The notes: generated from the sequence alone by a model not told the origin. A stretch of 64,000 nt of DNA from Streptomyces monomycini (GCF_022271435.1 NZ_JAFIQY010000018.1:1-64000); one strand, 5' to 3'. Counted from the stretch's first letter, positions 7,848 through 17,436 are shown. Made by a program: numbers and translations.

Positions 7848-10661
7848 ATGGGTGTGGACGGGCGGGACGAGCGGCGGGACGAGCGGCTCGGCCGGGAGCG
7901 GGGCGGGCAGCAGGGCGAGCGGCGTGACGGGCAGCAGGACGGACAGGGCGGGCAGGGTGGCGGGCAGCAGGGTGGCGGGCAGCAGGGTGGCGGGCAGCAG
8001 GGTGGCGGGAGCCGTGGCCCTCAAGTCCCGGGGCAGAAGCGTCCTTACGGGGTGAGTGGCCCGGAGGGGTCGGGCGCGGGTTCTTCGGGGCGTGCCGTGG
8101 AGCGGCACGACCGGGCGGAGGACGATTATCGGCCTGCACCGGCCGAACGGAACGTTCCTCAGCAGCGGGTGCGGCGGAGCGGTCCAGGGTCAGCGGATAC
8201 GGGGGAGCGGCAGAGCGGTGCAGGGCCGGCGGATGCTCGGGATCGGCAGAGCGGTGCAGGGCCGGCGGATGCTCGGGATCGGCGGACCGGTCCAGAGTCG
8301 GCGGACGCGCGGGTGCGGAGTGAAGCCCGGGAGTCGGTGGACGCACGGGAGCGGGGTGAAGCCCAGGAGTCGGCGGACGTGTGGGTGCGGAGTGAAGCCC
8401 GGGAGTCGGCGGACGTGTGGGAGCCGCGTGAGGCCCGGGAGTCGGCGGATGCCTGGGAGCCGCGGGGTGGGCGGGAGCCGAGTGGCGCGCGGGGCCCGAA
8501 GGGCCGGGGTGCCCACCGGAAGCCGAGCCGGCTGAAGGCGGCCGGATCCGGCGGCTCCGGGAAGCGGGGCGGTTCTGCGGGGGCGGGTGGGGGCGCGACA
8601 GCGGTCGGGGCGGTGGGGTCGGACGGGGCGGCGGAAGCGGACGGGCCGACGGGAACGGGCGGGGCGGCGGGAACGGGCGGGGCGGCAGAAGCAGGCGGGG
8701 TGACCGGATCAGACGGGGCGGCGGGGTCGGACAGGGCGGCGGAAGCGGACGGGGCGGCGGGAACGGACGGGGCGACCACGGCAGGGGCCCCGGCCGGGCA
8801 GTCCGGGCCGCTCCCCGCGGATCGCGAGTTGATCGACCGCATGCGGGGCGGTGACGACAGCGCGTACGAGGAGCTGTACCGCCGCCACGCCGACGCCGTA
8901 CGGCGCTACGCGCGCAGTTGCTGCCGGGACGCGCACACCGCCGACGACCTCACCGGCGAAGTCTTCGCCCGTACCCTCCAGGCCGTACGCGGCGGCTCCG
9001 GCCCCGACTCGTCCGTACGCGCCTATCTGCTCACCACCGTCCGCCGGGTGGCCGCCGCCTGGGGAAGGACCGCGAAGCGCGAGCAACTGGTCGAGGATTT
9101 CGCCGTGTTCGCGGTCACGGCGGCCGGCACCGCGCTGGACGACGACACGCTCGACCTCGGCGCGGACGTCCGCGCCATGCGCGAAGCCGAGCAGTCCCTG
9201 GCCGTACGGGCGTTCCGCAGCCTGCCGGAGCGCTACCAGACCGTGCTGTGGCACACCACGATCGAGGAGGAGTCGCCGAGCGAGGTCGCGCCGCTGCTCG
9301 GGCTGTCGGCCAACGCCACCGCCGTACTGGCCCACCGTGCACGCGAAGGTCTCAAGCAGGCGTATCTGCAGGCGCACGTGAGCCGTTCGCTGACCGCCGA
9401 GGGCGACTGCGCCCGGTACGCGGACCGGCTCGGCGCGTACGCCCGCGGCGGGCTGCGGATGCGGGCGGAGCGCGGGCTGCGCAAGCACCTGGAGGACTGC
9501 GCCCGGTGCCGTACGGCGGCCTCGGAGGTCGCGGATGTCAACGAGCACATCCGCGTCATCCTTCCGGTGGCGGTCATCGGCTGGTTCGCGGCCGGATACG
9601 CGGTCAAGGGAGCCGCGGCCGTGGTGGGGCTCGGCAGCGCGGGCGCCGCGGCGGGAGCCGGCGCGGCCGCGGCGGCGGGAGGCGCGGGGACGGGAGCGTC
9701 CGCGGGCACTGGTGCTGCTGCGGGGACTGGGGCTGCCGCGGGGGCCGGTGGAGCGACTGGGGCCGGTGGTGCCGCGGGGTCGGGTGTCGTCGGCGGGTCC
9801 GGTGCGGGCGGGGCGGGCGCCGCGGTGGGCGAGGGGCTCGGCGCGCCCGCGAAGGTGGCGATCGGCGCGGGTCTGGTGATCGTGGCGGCTGCCGCGCTCG
9901 CCCTGGCGCTGATCGGGGACCCGCAGCCGACGCCCCGGGCGCAGGCCGAGCAGCCCGGAGCGGCCTCGGTCGCGCCGCAGCCTCCCGAGTCGGAACCGCC
10001 GGAGCGCACTCCGGCGCAGCCGTCTCCGACCCACGCCCCCGTATCCCCGAAACCGACGCCCGGCCCCACCGCCTCCTCCCGGCCGGAACCGACGCCGACG
10101 CCGACGCCGAGGCCCGCCCCGACGAAGGCCACGCCCACCCCCGCACCCGAGCCGCCGCACTCCCCCGCACCGGCCGACCCGCCCGCACACTCCCCGAAGC
10201 CGACGCCGACCCCGTCCGCGCCCGCTCCGTCCCCGTACCAGATCAACAAGTTGACGTGGGACCTCATGGGAGACGGCACGAAGCCCGAGGTGCGCATGGC
10301 GGACAGCAGCTGGCTGTGGCAGCGGCAAAAACTGGGCATCGGCGGCCGGACGTTCCGGCACGGGGTGACCGTGCACGCGCCGTCCTCCGTGACCATCGAC
10401 CTGAACCGGCAGTGCACGGCGTACGACGCGTTCGCCGGCGTGGACGACATGGGGCTCGGCCTGGGGGCGCTGCGTTTCTCCGTGTACGCGGACGGGCAGC
10501 GGCTCTGGCGCTCGGGAGTGGTCCGCGGCGGTCAGCCCGCCGTCCCGGTCCATGTGCCGTTGCGAGGACACAAGACGCTGCGCCTGGTCGTCGAGCCCGG
10601 CTCCCCCCACACCGTGATGTTCCTGGGCGACTGGGCCCAGTCACAGATCACCTGCCGCTGA
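7848..10661 (+). CDS. ECF sigma factor fused to anti-sigma and NPCBM-like domain
   Basis: This unusual protein is about 937 residues if translation starts at the ATG at 7848 (GTG 7650 would add 66). Residues 1-325 are repetitive, Gly/Gln-, Ser- and Arg/Glu-rich. Sigma region 2 begins near residue 327 (LIDRMRGGDDSAYEELYRRH) and region 4 follows (LPERYQTVLWHTTIEEESP). A zf-HC2 anti-sigma motif H-x3-C-x2-C (HLEDCARC) lies at about 546-553. Two hydrophobic segments occur near 568-597 and 670-690. A Pro/Thr-rich linker then leads to a C-terminal domain from about 803 (NKLTWDLMGD to the end) that resembles an NPCBM/NEW2 carbohydrate-binding fold. The architecture suggests a membrane-tethered sigma factor sensing an extracytoplasmic glycan. 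ECF groups with such extensions are known in actinomycetes. The start codon and N-terminal repeats are uncertain. Confidence 0.85.
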   Translation: MGVDGRDERRDERLGRERGGQQGERRDGQQDGQGGQGGGQQGGGQQGGGQQGGGSRGPQVPGQKRPYGVSGPEGSGAGSSGRAVERHDRAEDDYRPAPAERNVPQQRVRRSGPGSADTGERQSGAGPADARDRQSGAGPADARDRRTGPESADARVRSEARESVDARERGEAQESADVWVRSEARESADVWEPREARESADAWEPRGGREPSGARGPKGRGAHRKPSRLKAAGSGGSGKRGGSAGAGGGATAVGAVGSDGAAEADGPTGTGGAAGTGGAAEAGGVTGSDGAAGSDRAAEADGAAGTDGATTAGAPAGQSGPLPADRELIDRMRGGDDSAYEELYRRHADAVRRYARSCCRDAHTADDLTGEVFARTLQAVRGGSGPDSSVRAYLLTTVRRVAAAWGRTAKREQLVEDFAVFAVTAAGTALDDDTLDLGADVRAMREAEQSLAVRAFRSLPERYQTVLWHTTIEEESPSEVAPLLGLSANATAVLAHRAREGLKQAYLQAHVSRSLTAEGDCARYADRLGAYARGGLRMRAERGLRKHLEDCARCRTAASEVADVNEHIRVILPVAVIGWFAAGYAVKGAAAVVGLGSAGAAAGAGAAAAAGGAGTGASAGTGAAAGTGAAAGAGGATGAGGAAGSGVVGGSGAGGAGAAVGEGLGAPAKVAIGAGLVIVAAAALALALIGDPQPTPRAQAEQPGAASVAPQPPESEPPERTPAQPSPTHAPVSPKPTPGPTASSRPEPTPTPTPRPAPTKATPTPAPEPPHSPAPADPPAHSPKPTPTPSAPAPSPYQINKLTWDLMGDGTKPEVRMADSSWLWQRQKLGIGGRTFRHGVTVHAPSSVTIDLNRQCTAYDAFAGVDDMGLGLGALRFSVYADGQRLWRSGVVRGGQPAVPVHVPLRGHKTLRLVVEPGSPHTVMFLGDWAQSQITCR
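7957..8008 (+). repeat. 15-bp in-frame tandem repeat (GGGQQ)
   Basis: The 15-bp unit GTGGCGGGCAGCAGG is repeated a little over three times inside the sigma-factor gene. It encodes GGGQQ blocks in a disordered N-terminal region and is expected to vary in copy number. Confidence 0.8.
8208..8279 (+). repeat. Perfect 36-bp duplication in sigma-factor gene
   Basis: Positions 8208-8243 and 8244-8279 are identical 36-bp units encoding a 12-residue repeat (RQSGAGPADARD). Diverged copies continue to about 8480, encoding xxARESADVWxx units. Confidence 0.85.
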
Positions 10662-11234
10662 GAGGTGTGGGGCGCGGGGCGTCGGGGCGTCGGGGCGCCG
10701 GGGCGTCGGGGCGCCGGGGCGTCGGGGCGTCGGGGTTGTTTCGGCAAGGTGCGGCGTGGCGACGAGGTGGCGTCGTGGCGACGGGTCGGTTCCGTGACGA
10801 CGGGTCGGCCTGTAGCGGAGAAACGATTCCGCAGCGGCGGGCCGGGCGAGGCGGGCGAGGCGACGGAACGCTACCGTAGCGACGCTACGTCCATGTACCG
10901 GCGGGCCGCCACCGTAGCGTCGGCCCGGTTCCGTAACGTCGCGCCGCTTCCGTAGCGTCGGGTCGCCACCGTATCGACGGTCCGGCCGCGTACCGACGGA
11001 CCGCCCCTGTAACGACGACCCGACCCCGTACCGTCGTCACGCCCCCGTACCGACGAACCACCGCCGTACCGACGCCCCGCTCCCGTACCGACGAACCACC
11101 CCCGTTACGACGCACCACTCCCGTCCCGACGAACCGCCACCGTAACGACGCTCCACCCCCGCCCCGACGTACCCAGCGATCCCACCTCGACGTACCCAGC
11201 AAACCCGCCCCACCCCACCCCGCCCCCCGCCCCC
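10662..11234. repeat. Convergent intergenic 19-bp tandem array
   Basis: The whole gap between the sigma factor and the convergent asparagine-synthetase-like gene is repetitive. From 10874 to 11177 there are 16 consecutive units of exactly 19 bp with consensus near CCGTACCGACGAACCACCC. A diverged 19-bp unit at 10792-10810 suggests an older extent. At 10680-10736 a separate GGGGCGTC/GGGGCGCC decamer-like repeat occurs. Because 19 is not a multiple of three, the array is unlikely to code, although open frames cross it. No hairpin terminator stands out. Confidence 0.9.
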
Positions 11235-13319
11235 TCAAAGGCTCGGCCGCGGCGACACCCCACCCGCCACGGCTCGCTGGCGGGGTGCGGCCGTGCCGGT
11301 CCAGCAGGTGCCGCGGCGGGCGAGCAGGCGGCGCAGCCAGAGTTCGGTGGAGACGAGTTCGGCGAGCCCGTCCAGGGGGAGCGGGGCGCCCTCGGCCGCC
11401 GCTCGCAGGGCCTTCCGTACGATCCGTGCCTCGACCAGCCCCGCGTCGGCGAGCAGCGGTGCGTCGAAGAGGCCGACCACGTCCCCGATGGAGGTGCGCA
11501 GCCCGGCCCGTACGGCCGCCGCGTGCGTGATGTGGGACGTGGCGCCCCAGCCGGACGGCAGGTCGCGGACGCCCGCGCCGGACAGGACGGCACGCAGCAC
11601 GGCCGCCCGCGCCCCCGGCTGGACGCGCAGGGTGTCCGGCAGCGCCCGGCAGGCCAGTACCACCTGGTTGTCGAGGAAGGGGGCGTGCAGGCGTTGGTTG
11701 CGTACCTCCACGGCCTGTTCGAAGATCCGGTGGTCGGCCGCGTGCCGGGCCAGCGCGGCGCGGGCCCGGCGTTCCCCCGGCCGTCCCACGGTGGGCGTCC
11801 GGGCGGCCGCGGCATTCAGCCGAACCGATACTTCAGCCAGCGCCTCCCCCGTGAGCCACCGTGCCGCGGGCCCGGGCCGGCACCAGGAGAGCGCCGCCAA
11901 GGACGCGTCCACCGCCCCGCCGCCCGCCACCGGGTCGTCGGTGAACTGCCGCTCTCTCAGGCGCGTCGCTGTGTCGGCGATGCCCGCCCCGTATGTCGTA
12001 CGGGCCAGCTTGCGCGCGGCCCGGTAGACGGTGAACGGCACCAGCGCCGACTGCGACAGCGGCCCGTCGGCCTTGGCCAGTGCCGTGACAGGCCGCAGCA
12101 AATGACGTCTGCGGCGGTCCAGGAGCAGGTCGGCGAGGCGGGCCGGGTGCGCGTCCAGGACCTGCCGCGCACCGGCGCCCACGAGGTGGTCCGCGCTGCC
12201 CGCCAGCAGCCGCCGGCGGTGGCGTCCGGCCATGATGAGCGACGGCCCCGGTTCGTCCGTGAGCGGCCCGCCCTCCAGGTCCGCGTACGGGAGGGCTTCC
12301 TCGCCTGCCGCGACGACGACGTGGTGGAGGCGCGGATTGGCGGCAATGCTGCGGGCCCGCTCCAACTCGGCCTCCCGGTACGGGCGGCCCCCGTGGGTGG
12401 CACGGTCGTTGAAGGTGACGGCCAGAAGGCGCTCCCCGCGCCCGTTGACCGTGCCGGGCACTCCGGGCAGTCCGGCCGCGAGCAGCGCCAGGGTGGCGGA
12501 GGCGCTGCCTCCCGAGAGGTCGGCGCCGACGCCGGGGGCCGGCGCGCCGCGCGCGGCCCGTCGTTCGGCCGGGCCCATGCCCGGGACGGGCCCCGGGTCC
12601 AGGCCGTTCAGGCCGTCCGGGTCCGGTGCGTGCCGGGGCCCGGACAACCGCGCCCGTACGGCTTCGACCAGCGCGTCGCGCACGCCGTCAACGGCCTGCT
12701 CCGGGGGCAGTTGGGGCGCGGCGACGGCGAGCGACGCCGTCGGCTCGTAGGAGGTGATCTCGCAGCTGCCCCCGCGGAGGACGAGCGCATGGCCGGGCGG
12801 CACCCGTCGCACTCCCTCGTACGGGGTACCGGCGCCGAGCGCCTCGGGCGCGTCCGGGCAGGCCAGCAGCGCGGCCAGGTGCCCGACGTCCAGGTTCGCC
12901 TCGATCAGGTCGGCGAGCGGGAGGGCGGCGGTCGCGTACGCCGTACCGCCCGCCCACGGGGTGTGGAAGACCGGCCGCGCGCCCGCCAGGTCACCGGTGA
13001 CCGTCACGCGCCTGCCGACCTGGACGACGGCCGTGTAACTGCCGGGCCAGGCGGTGAGGTGCCGCAGCGCGCCCCCACGGGCCGCGAAGAGCCCCACCCG
13101 CAACTGGTCGTCGGTGGCGCCGCAGACCCCGAAGACTGCGAGCCGGGTCTCGGCGTCGGCCTGGACGACGCGCACCTCGTCGGCACGCCAGTCGCCGACC
13201 GCCCACAGGGGGTCGGGGTCGCCCCACAGGAGCTGGGCGCCTACGGGAAGGACCGTACGGGCCTCCTCGGTGGGGGCCGGTCCCGTGGCGGTACTGCTCC
13301 ACCCCACCAACCAGCGCAT
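11235..13319 (-). CDS. Asparagine-synthetase-like protein lacking key residues
   Basis: This 694-residue protein has the two-domain layout of glutamine-dependent asparagine synthetases: an N-terminal Ntn-like part (residues 1-200) and an ATP-pyrophosphatase part (from about 260). Residue 2 is Arg, so the nucleophilic Cys of the glutaminase site is absent. The pyrophosphate loop that is normally SGGxDS reads DLSGGSASATL at 267-277, with Ala in place of Asp. A C-terminal block with RIFEQAVEVRNQRLHAPFLDN matches the family. The start is the ATG at 13319, with GGTGGAGG upstream. Relatives without the Cys include lasso-peptide cyclases and beta-lactam synthetases, but no precursor, protease or RRE gene is adjacent. 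Function is unknown; an altered or lost amidation/cyclisation activity is inferred. Confidence 0.82.
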   Translation of the reverse strand: MRWLVGWSSTATGPAPTEEARTVLPVGAQLLWGDPDPLWAVGDWRADEVRVVQADAETRLAVFGVCGATDDQLRVGLFAARGGALRHLTAWPGSYTAVVQVGRRVTVTGDLAGARPVFHTPWAGGTAYATAALPLADLIEANLDVGHLAALLACPDAPEALGAGTPYEGVRRVPPGHALVLRGGSCEITSYEPTASLAVAAPQLPPEQAVDGVRDALVEAVRARLSGPRHAPDPDGLNGLDPGPVPGMGPAERRAARGAPAPGVGADLSGGSASATLALLAAGLPGVPGTVNGRGERLLAVTFNDRATHGGRPYREAELERARSIAANPRLHHVVVAAGEEALPYADLEGGPLTDEPGPSLIMAGRHRRRLLAGSADHLVGAGARQVLDAHPARLADLLLDRRRRHLLRPVTALAKADGPLSQSALVPFTVYRAARKLARTTYGAGIADTATRLRERQFTDDPVAGGGAVDASLAALSWCRPGPAARWLTGEALAEVSVRLNAAAARTPTVGRPGERRARAALARHAADHRIFEQAVEVRNQRLHAPFLDNQVVLACRALPDTLRVQPGARAAVLRAVLSGAGVRDLPSGWGATSHITHAAAVRAGLRTSIGDVVGLFDAPLLADAGLVEARIVRKALRAAAEGAPLPLDGLAELVSTELWLRRLLARRGTCWTGTAAPRQRAVAGGVSPRPSL

Positions 13320-14329
13320 CGCCGCCTCCACCCTGTTCGCCGCCGCCGGGCGGCCCCCGTCCGTCCGCCGGGGCGGACACCCGCCCACCTCAGGATCGCC
13401 CTGACGGTCGGCAGGGTGGACCGGACCGCCGCCCCGCACAGCGGATTGCCAAGCCGTTGCCAAGCTGTTGTGCGGACCATGCTGCCACGACAGCGGCCTT
13501 CGGGAGGCGCCGAGGAGGGCCTGGGCGCGGGGGTGTTCGGAAGACGTTATCGAGCGCGGGTGGGGCGGGCGGACCGGATGGGCCGGGCGGATCGGGCGGC
13601 CTGGACGGACCAGGCGGACTGGGCGGACTGGGCGGACTGGGCGGACCGGGCGAGCCGGGCGAGCCGGGCGCTTGGGCGGACCGGGCGGCCCGAAGGCAAC
13701 GGGTTCGAGAGAGCCCTGTACGCCCCGCGCCCTGTCCCCCTCCCACCCCCCGCTCCCGAAAGCAAACCCACCTACATCGATTTTCAGCCAAAATCTGTGC
13801 GGCCAAGACCAGTTGGCCCGATACCGGCCAGCACAGCCGAAGCGCGGCCGATCACCCGCCCACCGCCCCTTCGGGGCACCCCGCCGACCCTCCGGACACG
13901 CCTCCGGGACGCCGCGCCGAACGGCCGGGCTCCCTTCCGGACGCCGCCGCGGCCGAGCAGGCACCCCCAAGCCGTCCCGGCGGGCCCTTCCCGCACAATG
14001 CGACAGTCCGGGAGGCGGGACTCGCCCCCCGGACCGGACCGCCACCCGCGGGGAATGAGGTGGCGGTGTCCCCCAGCCCACTGGATCCAGTGCAGCGGGC
14101 CGACCCACGCAGGTCCCATGGAAGCGCTCCCGCACCAACCCGGCCAGCGCGCACACACGGGCGCACGGCAACACGTACCCGGAGCACATGCCAAACCCCC
14201 TACGGACGCTTGGACTTGAAACCCGCCATCCGGGACATCGGGCCTTAACGGTAGGGATTCGGCGAACTACTCTGGGTGGACGCGTGCCCCGGGGTACCGG
14301 GGCTGCCGTCGCTGTGTCGAGGGGTGCGC
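13320..14329. other. 1-kb intergenic region with GGGCGGACT repeats
   Basis: This divergent gap holds promoters for the asparagine-synthetase-like gene (left) and the regulator at 14330 (right). Between 13550 and 13690 there is a 9-bp tandem repeat, GGGCGGACT and variants, which in one forward frame would spell Gly-X-Y collagen-like triplets. I do not regard that frame as a gene because it lacks a good ribosome site and the flanks look non-coding. Positions 13750-13810 are locally less GC-rich. No other feature is supported. Confidence 0.5.
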
Positions 14330-15796
14330 ATGTCAAGGGATATACGCGGGCCGAACGAGAAGCTCGGCACCGTTCTCGCCCTCGCGGGGATCAGCAATGC
14401 CGGACTCGCCCGCCGGGTCAACGACCTGGGGGCGCAGCGCGGTCTGACGCTTCGCTACGACAAGACGTCGGTGGCCCGGTGGGTGTCCAAGGGCATGGTG
14501 CCGCAGGGCGCCGCGCCCCATCTGATCGCGGCCGCGATAGCGGGCAAGCTCGGCCGCCCGGTACCGCTCCACGAGATCGGCCTGGCCGACGCCGACCCGG
14601 CCCCCGAGGTGGGCCTGGCCTTCCCGCGCGACGTGGGCGCCGCGGTCCGGTCCGCGACCGAGCTGTACCGCCTGGACCTGGCCGGACGCCGCGGTGGCGG
14701 GGGCATCTGGCAGAGCCTGGCCGGATCCTTCTCGGTGAGCGCGTACGCGACACCCGCCTCGCGGTGGCTGATATCCCCGGCCGACAGTTCCGTCGCGCGC
14801 GAAGCACCTGACCTGCGGGAAGTACGGGACGGCAACGGCGCGACGGGCAAGGACGGTGTTCCCCACGACACCGCGCCCCAGCACGTCGGGCACAGCGACG
14901 TCACCAAACTGCGGGAGGCCGCCGAGGACGCCCGCCGCTGGGACTCCAAGTACGGGGGCGGCGACTGGCGCTCCTCGATGGTGCCCGAGTGCCTGCGGGT
15001 GGACGCGGCGCCGCTGCTCCTCGCCTCGTACAGCGACGAGGTGGGCCGCGCCCTGTTCGGAGCGACCTCCGAACTGACCAGACTCGCGGGCTGGATGGCC
15101 TTCGACACCGGGCAGCAGGAGGCGGCCCAGCGCTACTACATCCAGGCGCTGCGCCTCGCGCGAGCCGCCGCCGACGTCCCGCTGGGGGGATATGTCCTGG
15201 CCTCGATGTCGCTCCAGGCGACCTACCGCGGCTTCGCCGACGAGGGCGTCGATTTGGCGCAGGCCGCCCTCGAACGCAACCGCGGCCTGGCCACCGCCCG
15301 CACGATGAGCTTCTTCCGCCTGGTGGAGGCGCGCGCGCAGGCCAAGGCCAACGAGGCGCGCGCCTGTGAGGTGGCCCTGAAGGCCGCCGAGGGCTGGCTG
15401 GAGCGCTCCCGGGAGGGCGACCCGGACCCGTCCTGGCTGGACTTCTACTCGTACGAACGCTTCGCCGCCGACGCCGCCGAGTGCTACCGGGACCTGCGGC
15501 TGCCCCGCCAGGTGCGCCGCTTCACGGAGCAGGCGCTGTCCCGCCCCACGGAGGAGTACGTCCGCTCGCACGGGCTGCGGCTGGTCGTCTCCGCGGTGGC
15601 CGAGCTGGAGTCCGGCAACCTGGACGCGGCGTGCGCGGCCGGCACCCGGGCGGTCGAGGTGGCCGGCCGCATCTCCTCGGCCCGTACGACCGAGTACGTA
15701 CGCGATCTCCTGCACCGTCTCGAACCGTACGGCGACGAGCCCCGCGTCGTGGAGCTGCGCGAACGGGCCCGCCCGTTGCTCGTGGCACCGGCATAG
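14330..15796 (+). CDS. Sporulation-associated regulatory protein
   Basis: This 488-residue soluble protein has an N-terminal helical region that looks like a divergent helix-turn-helix (LGTVLALAGISNAGLARRVN, then YDKTSVARWVSKGMVP). After about residue 200 a long alpha-helical, TPR-like part follows, with repeats such as QEAAQRYYIQALRLARAA. The ATG at 14330 has GAGGGG upstream. From memory the syntenic S. coelicolor gene SCO4114 is annotated as sporulation-associated. Proteins of this type are common in Streptomyces and appear to be DNA-binding regulators with a TPR sensor. No ligand or target can be deduced. The N-terminal part is well conserved in appearance; the function label is carried over from synteny. 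Confidence 0.75.
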   Translation: MSRDIRGPNEKLGTVLALAGISNAGLARRVNDLGAQRGLTLRYDKTSVARWVSKGMVPQGAAPHLIAAAIAGKLGRPVPLHEIGLADADPAPEVGLAFPRDVGAAVRSATELYRLDLAGRRGGGGIWQSLAGSFSVSAYATPASRWLISPADSSVAREAPDLREVRDGNGATGKDGVPHDTAPQHVGHSDVTKLREAAEDARRWDSKYGGGDWRSSMVPECLRVDAAPLLLASYSDEVGRALFGATSELTRLAGWMAFDTGQQEAAQRYYIQALRLARAAADVPLGGYVLASMSLQATYRGFADEGVDLAQAALERNRGLATARTMSFFRLVEARAQAKANEARACEVALKAAEGWLERSREGDPDPSWLDFYSYERFAADAAECYRDLRLPRQVRRFTEQALSRPTEEYVRSHGLRLVVSAVAELESGNLDAACAAGTRAVEVAGRISSARTTEYVRDLLHRLEPYGDEPRVVELRERARPLLVAPA

Positions 15797-15875
15797 GGCG
15801 CGGGCACGGGTACGGAGACGGCGGGTACGGCGACGGGCACGGACACGGGTACGGAGACGGCCACGAGGGCAGGTA
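15797..15875 (+). repeat. GGGTACGGxGACGG direct repeats
   Basis: A 17-bp sequence CACGGGTACGGAGACGG occurs at 15805-15821 and again at 15844-15860, with degenerate copies between and after. It lies immediately downstream of the regulator stop codon, in the 3' untranslated region. Confidence 0.75.
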
Positions 15876-15963
15876 CGGAAACGTACAAGTGTGAGTACTG
15901 ATGCGAACGTGATTCTGGGTACGGATGCGGGCGTGATTCTCAGTGTGCACACGGGCGGGGGCC

Positions 15964-15983
15964 CGGGGGCGTACGCGCCCCCG
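15964..15983 (+). terminator. Hairpin terminator after regulator gene
   Basis: CGGGGGCG at 15964-15971 pairs perfectly with CGCCCCCG at 15976-15983 across a 4-base loop, between two co-directional genes. Confidence 0.55.
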
Positions 15984-16060
15984 CCGCTCTCCCGGCCCGT
16001 TGTCAGTCCCCCGCGTCATGATGGGATACGTCTGATTCCAAGGGTTCCAGGGGAGGTGCT

Positions 16061-17278
16061 GTGACGGCGTACGACTGCGACGTGCTGGTGATCGGTGCCG
16101 GCATCGTCGGACTCTCGACGGCCTACGCGATCACGCGCGCCGCTCCCGGCACCCGTGTGGTGGTCCTGGAGAAGGAGCCGGGCCCCGCCCGCCACCAGAC
16201 CGGCCGGAACAGCGGCGTGATCCACAGCGGCATCTACTACCCGCCCGGCTCCCTGAAGGCCCGCTTCGCGCTCCAGGGCTCGGCCGAAATGATCAAGTTC
16301 TGTCTGGACCACGACATCCCGCACGAGGTCACGGGCAAACTGATCGTCGCCACCGACCGCAGCGAGCTGCCCCGCCTGCACAGCCTCATCCAGCGCGGCC
16401 GGGAGCACGGCATCCCGGTCCGCGAGCTGGGTCCGGCCCAGCTCGCGACGTACGAACCGGAAGTCAGCGGCCTGGCCGCCATCCATGTCGGCACGACCGG
16501 CATCGCCGACTTCGGCGTGGTCGCCCGGCGCTTCGCCGCCCTGGCCACGGACGCGGGCGCCCGCATCGCGTACGGCGGCGAGGTCACCACCATCGGCCGC
16601 CGCCCCGGCCGGGTCGCGGTGCGCACCTCCGCCGGCGCCGTCTTCCGCGCCCGCACCCTGGTCAACTGCGCCGGCCTGCACTGCGACCGCATCGCGCGGC
16701 TGGCGGGCGACGCGCCGGGCATGCGCATCGTCCCCTTCCGCGGCGAGTACTACACCCTCGCCCCGGCCCGTGCCTCCCTGGTGCGCGGCCTGGTCTACCC
16801 GGTGCCCGACCCCGCCTTCCCGTTCCTCGGCGTCCACCTCACCCGAGGGGTCGACGGCTCCGTCCACATCGGCCCCAACGCCGTCCCCGCACTCGCCCGC
16901 GAGGGGTACGACTGGCGCACCGTCCGCCCCGCGGAACTGGCCGGCACCCTGGCGTACCGAGGCTCCTGGCACATAGCCCGCCGCCACTGGCGCTACGGCA
17001 CCGGCGAACTGCACCGTTCCCTCTCCCGCCGTGCTTTCACCGAAGCGGTCCGCCGCCTGCTCCCGGCGGTCCGCGAGGATGACCTGCGCCCCGCCCCCGC
17101 CGGCGTCCGCGCCCAGGCCGTCCTGCCCGACGGCACCCTCGCCGACGACTTCCTCATCACCGAGACCCCCTCCGCCGTCCACGTCCTGAACGCCCCGTCC
17201 CCCGCGGCCACGGCTTCCCTGCCGATCGGGAGGGAGATAGCCGGGCGGGCTCTGGCGATGCTGGAGACGACGGGCTGA
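16061..17278 (+). CDS. lhgO: L-2-hydroxyglutarate oxidase
   Basis: This 405-residue FAD enzyme of the DAO family is predicted to oxidise L-2-hydroxyglutarate to 2-oxoglutarate, a metabolite-repair step. The FAD-binding motif VLVIGAGIVGLSTA is at residues 8-21. It is followed by the family signature HQTGRNSGVIHSGIYY near residue 47, in which the second region contacts flavin and substrate. The C-terminal block VRAQAVLPDGTLADDFLI also fits LhgO. The start is the GTG at 16061, seven bases after GGGAGGTG. It stands alone between a regulator and trmB. From memory the same gene (SCO4113) occupies this place in S. coelicolor. Assignment is strong by motif; enzyme activity is not tested here. Confidence 0.9.
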   Translation: MTAYDCDVLVIGAGIVGLSTAYAITRAAPGTRVVVLEKEPGPARHQTGRNSGVIHSGIYYPPGSLKARFALQGSAEMIKFCLDHDIPHEVTGKLIVATDRSELPRLHSLIQRGREHGIPVRELGPAQLATYEPEVSGLAAIHVGTTGIADFGVVARRFAALATDAGARIAYGGEVTTIGRRPGRVAVRTSAGAVFRARTLVNCAGLHCDRIARLAGDAPGMRIVPFRGEYYTLAPARASLVRGLVYPVPDPAFPFLGVHLTRGVDGSVHIGPNAVPALAREGYDWRTVRPAELAGTLAYRGSWHIARRHWRYGTGELHRSLSRRAFTEAVRRLLPAVREDDLRPAPAGVRAQAVLPDGTLADDFLITETPSAVHVLNAPSPAATASLPIGREIAGRALAMLETTG

Positions 17279-17436
17279 GGCCGACGGGCTGAGGCTGACC
17301 GGCGGGCGGCCGACCGGCGGGTGGCCGACACCGGGAGCGGCCCGTAACCGCCCCATGCCTGCCATCCACTCCTGCCTCATCCCCACCGCCCCTCTCCCCC
17401 ACTTCCCCACTCCCCCGCCCGTAGAATCGACCCACT

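Noticed and set aside
10885..11238. Minus-strand frame across the 19-bp array
   Set aside because: The repeat unit is not a multiple of three, so the peptide changes frame each unit; composition artefact.
11235..13319. Lasso-peptide gene cluster around the asparagine-synthetase-like gene
   Set aside because: No precursor, leader peptidase or RRE gene adjacent, and the key cyclase residues are altered.
13457..14248. Long forward frame with collagen-like Gly-X-Y triplets
   Set aside because: Created by the 9-bp GGGCGGACT repeat; no ribosome site, and flanking parts do not look like protein.
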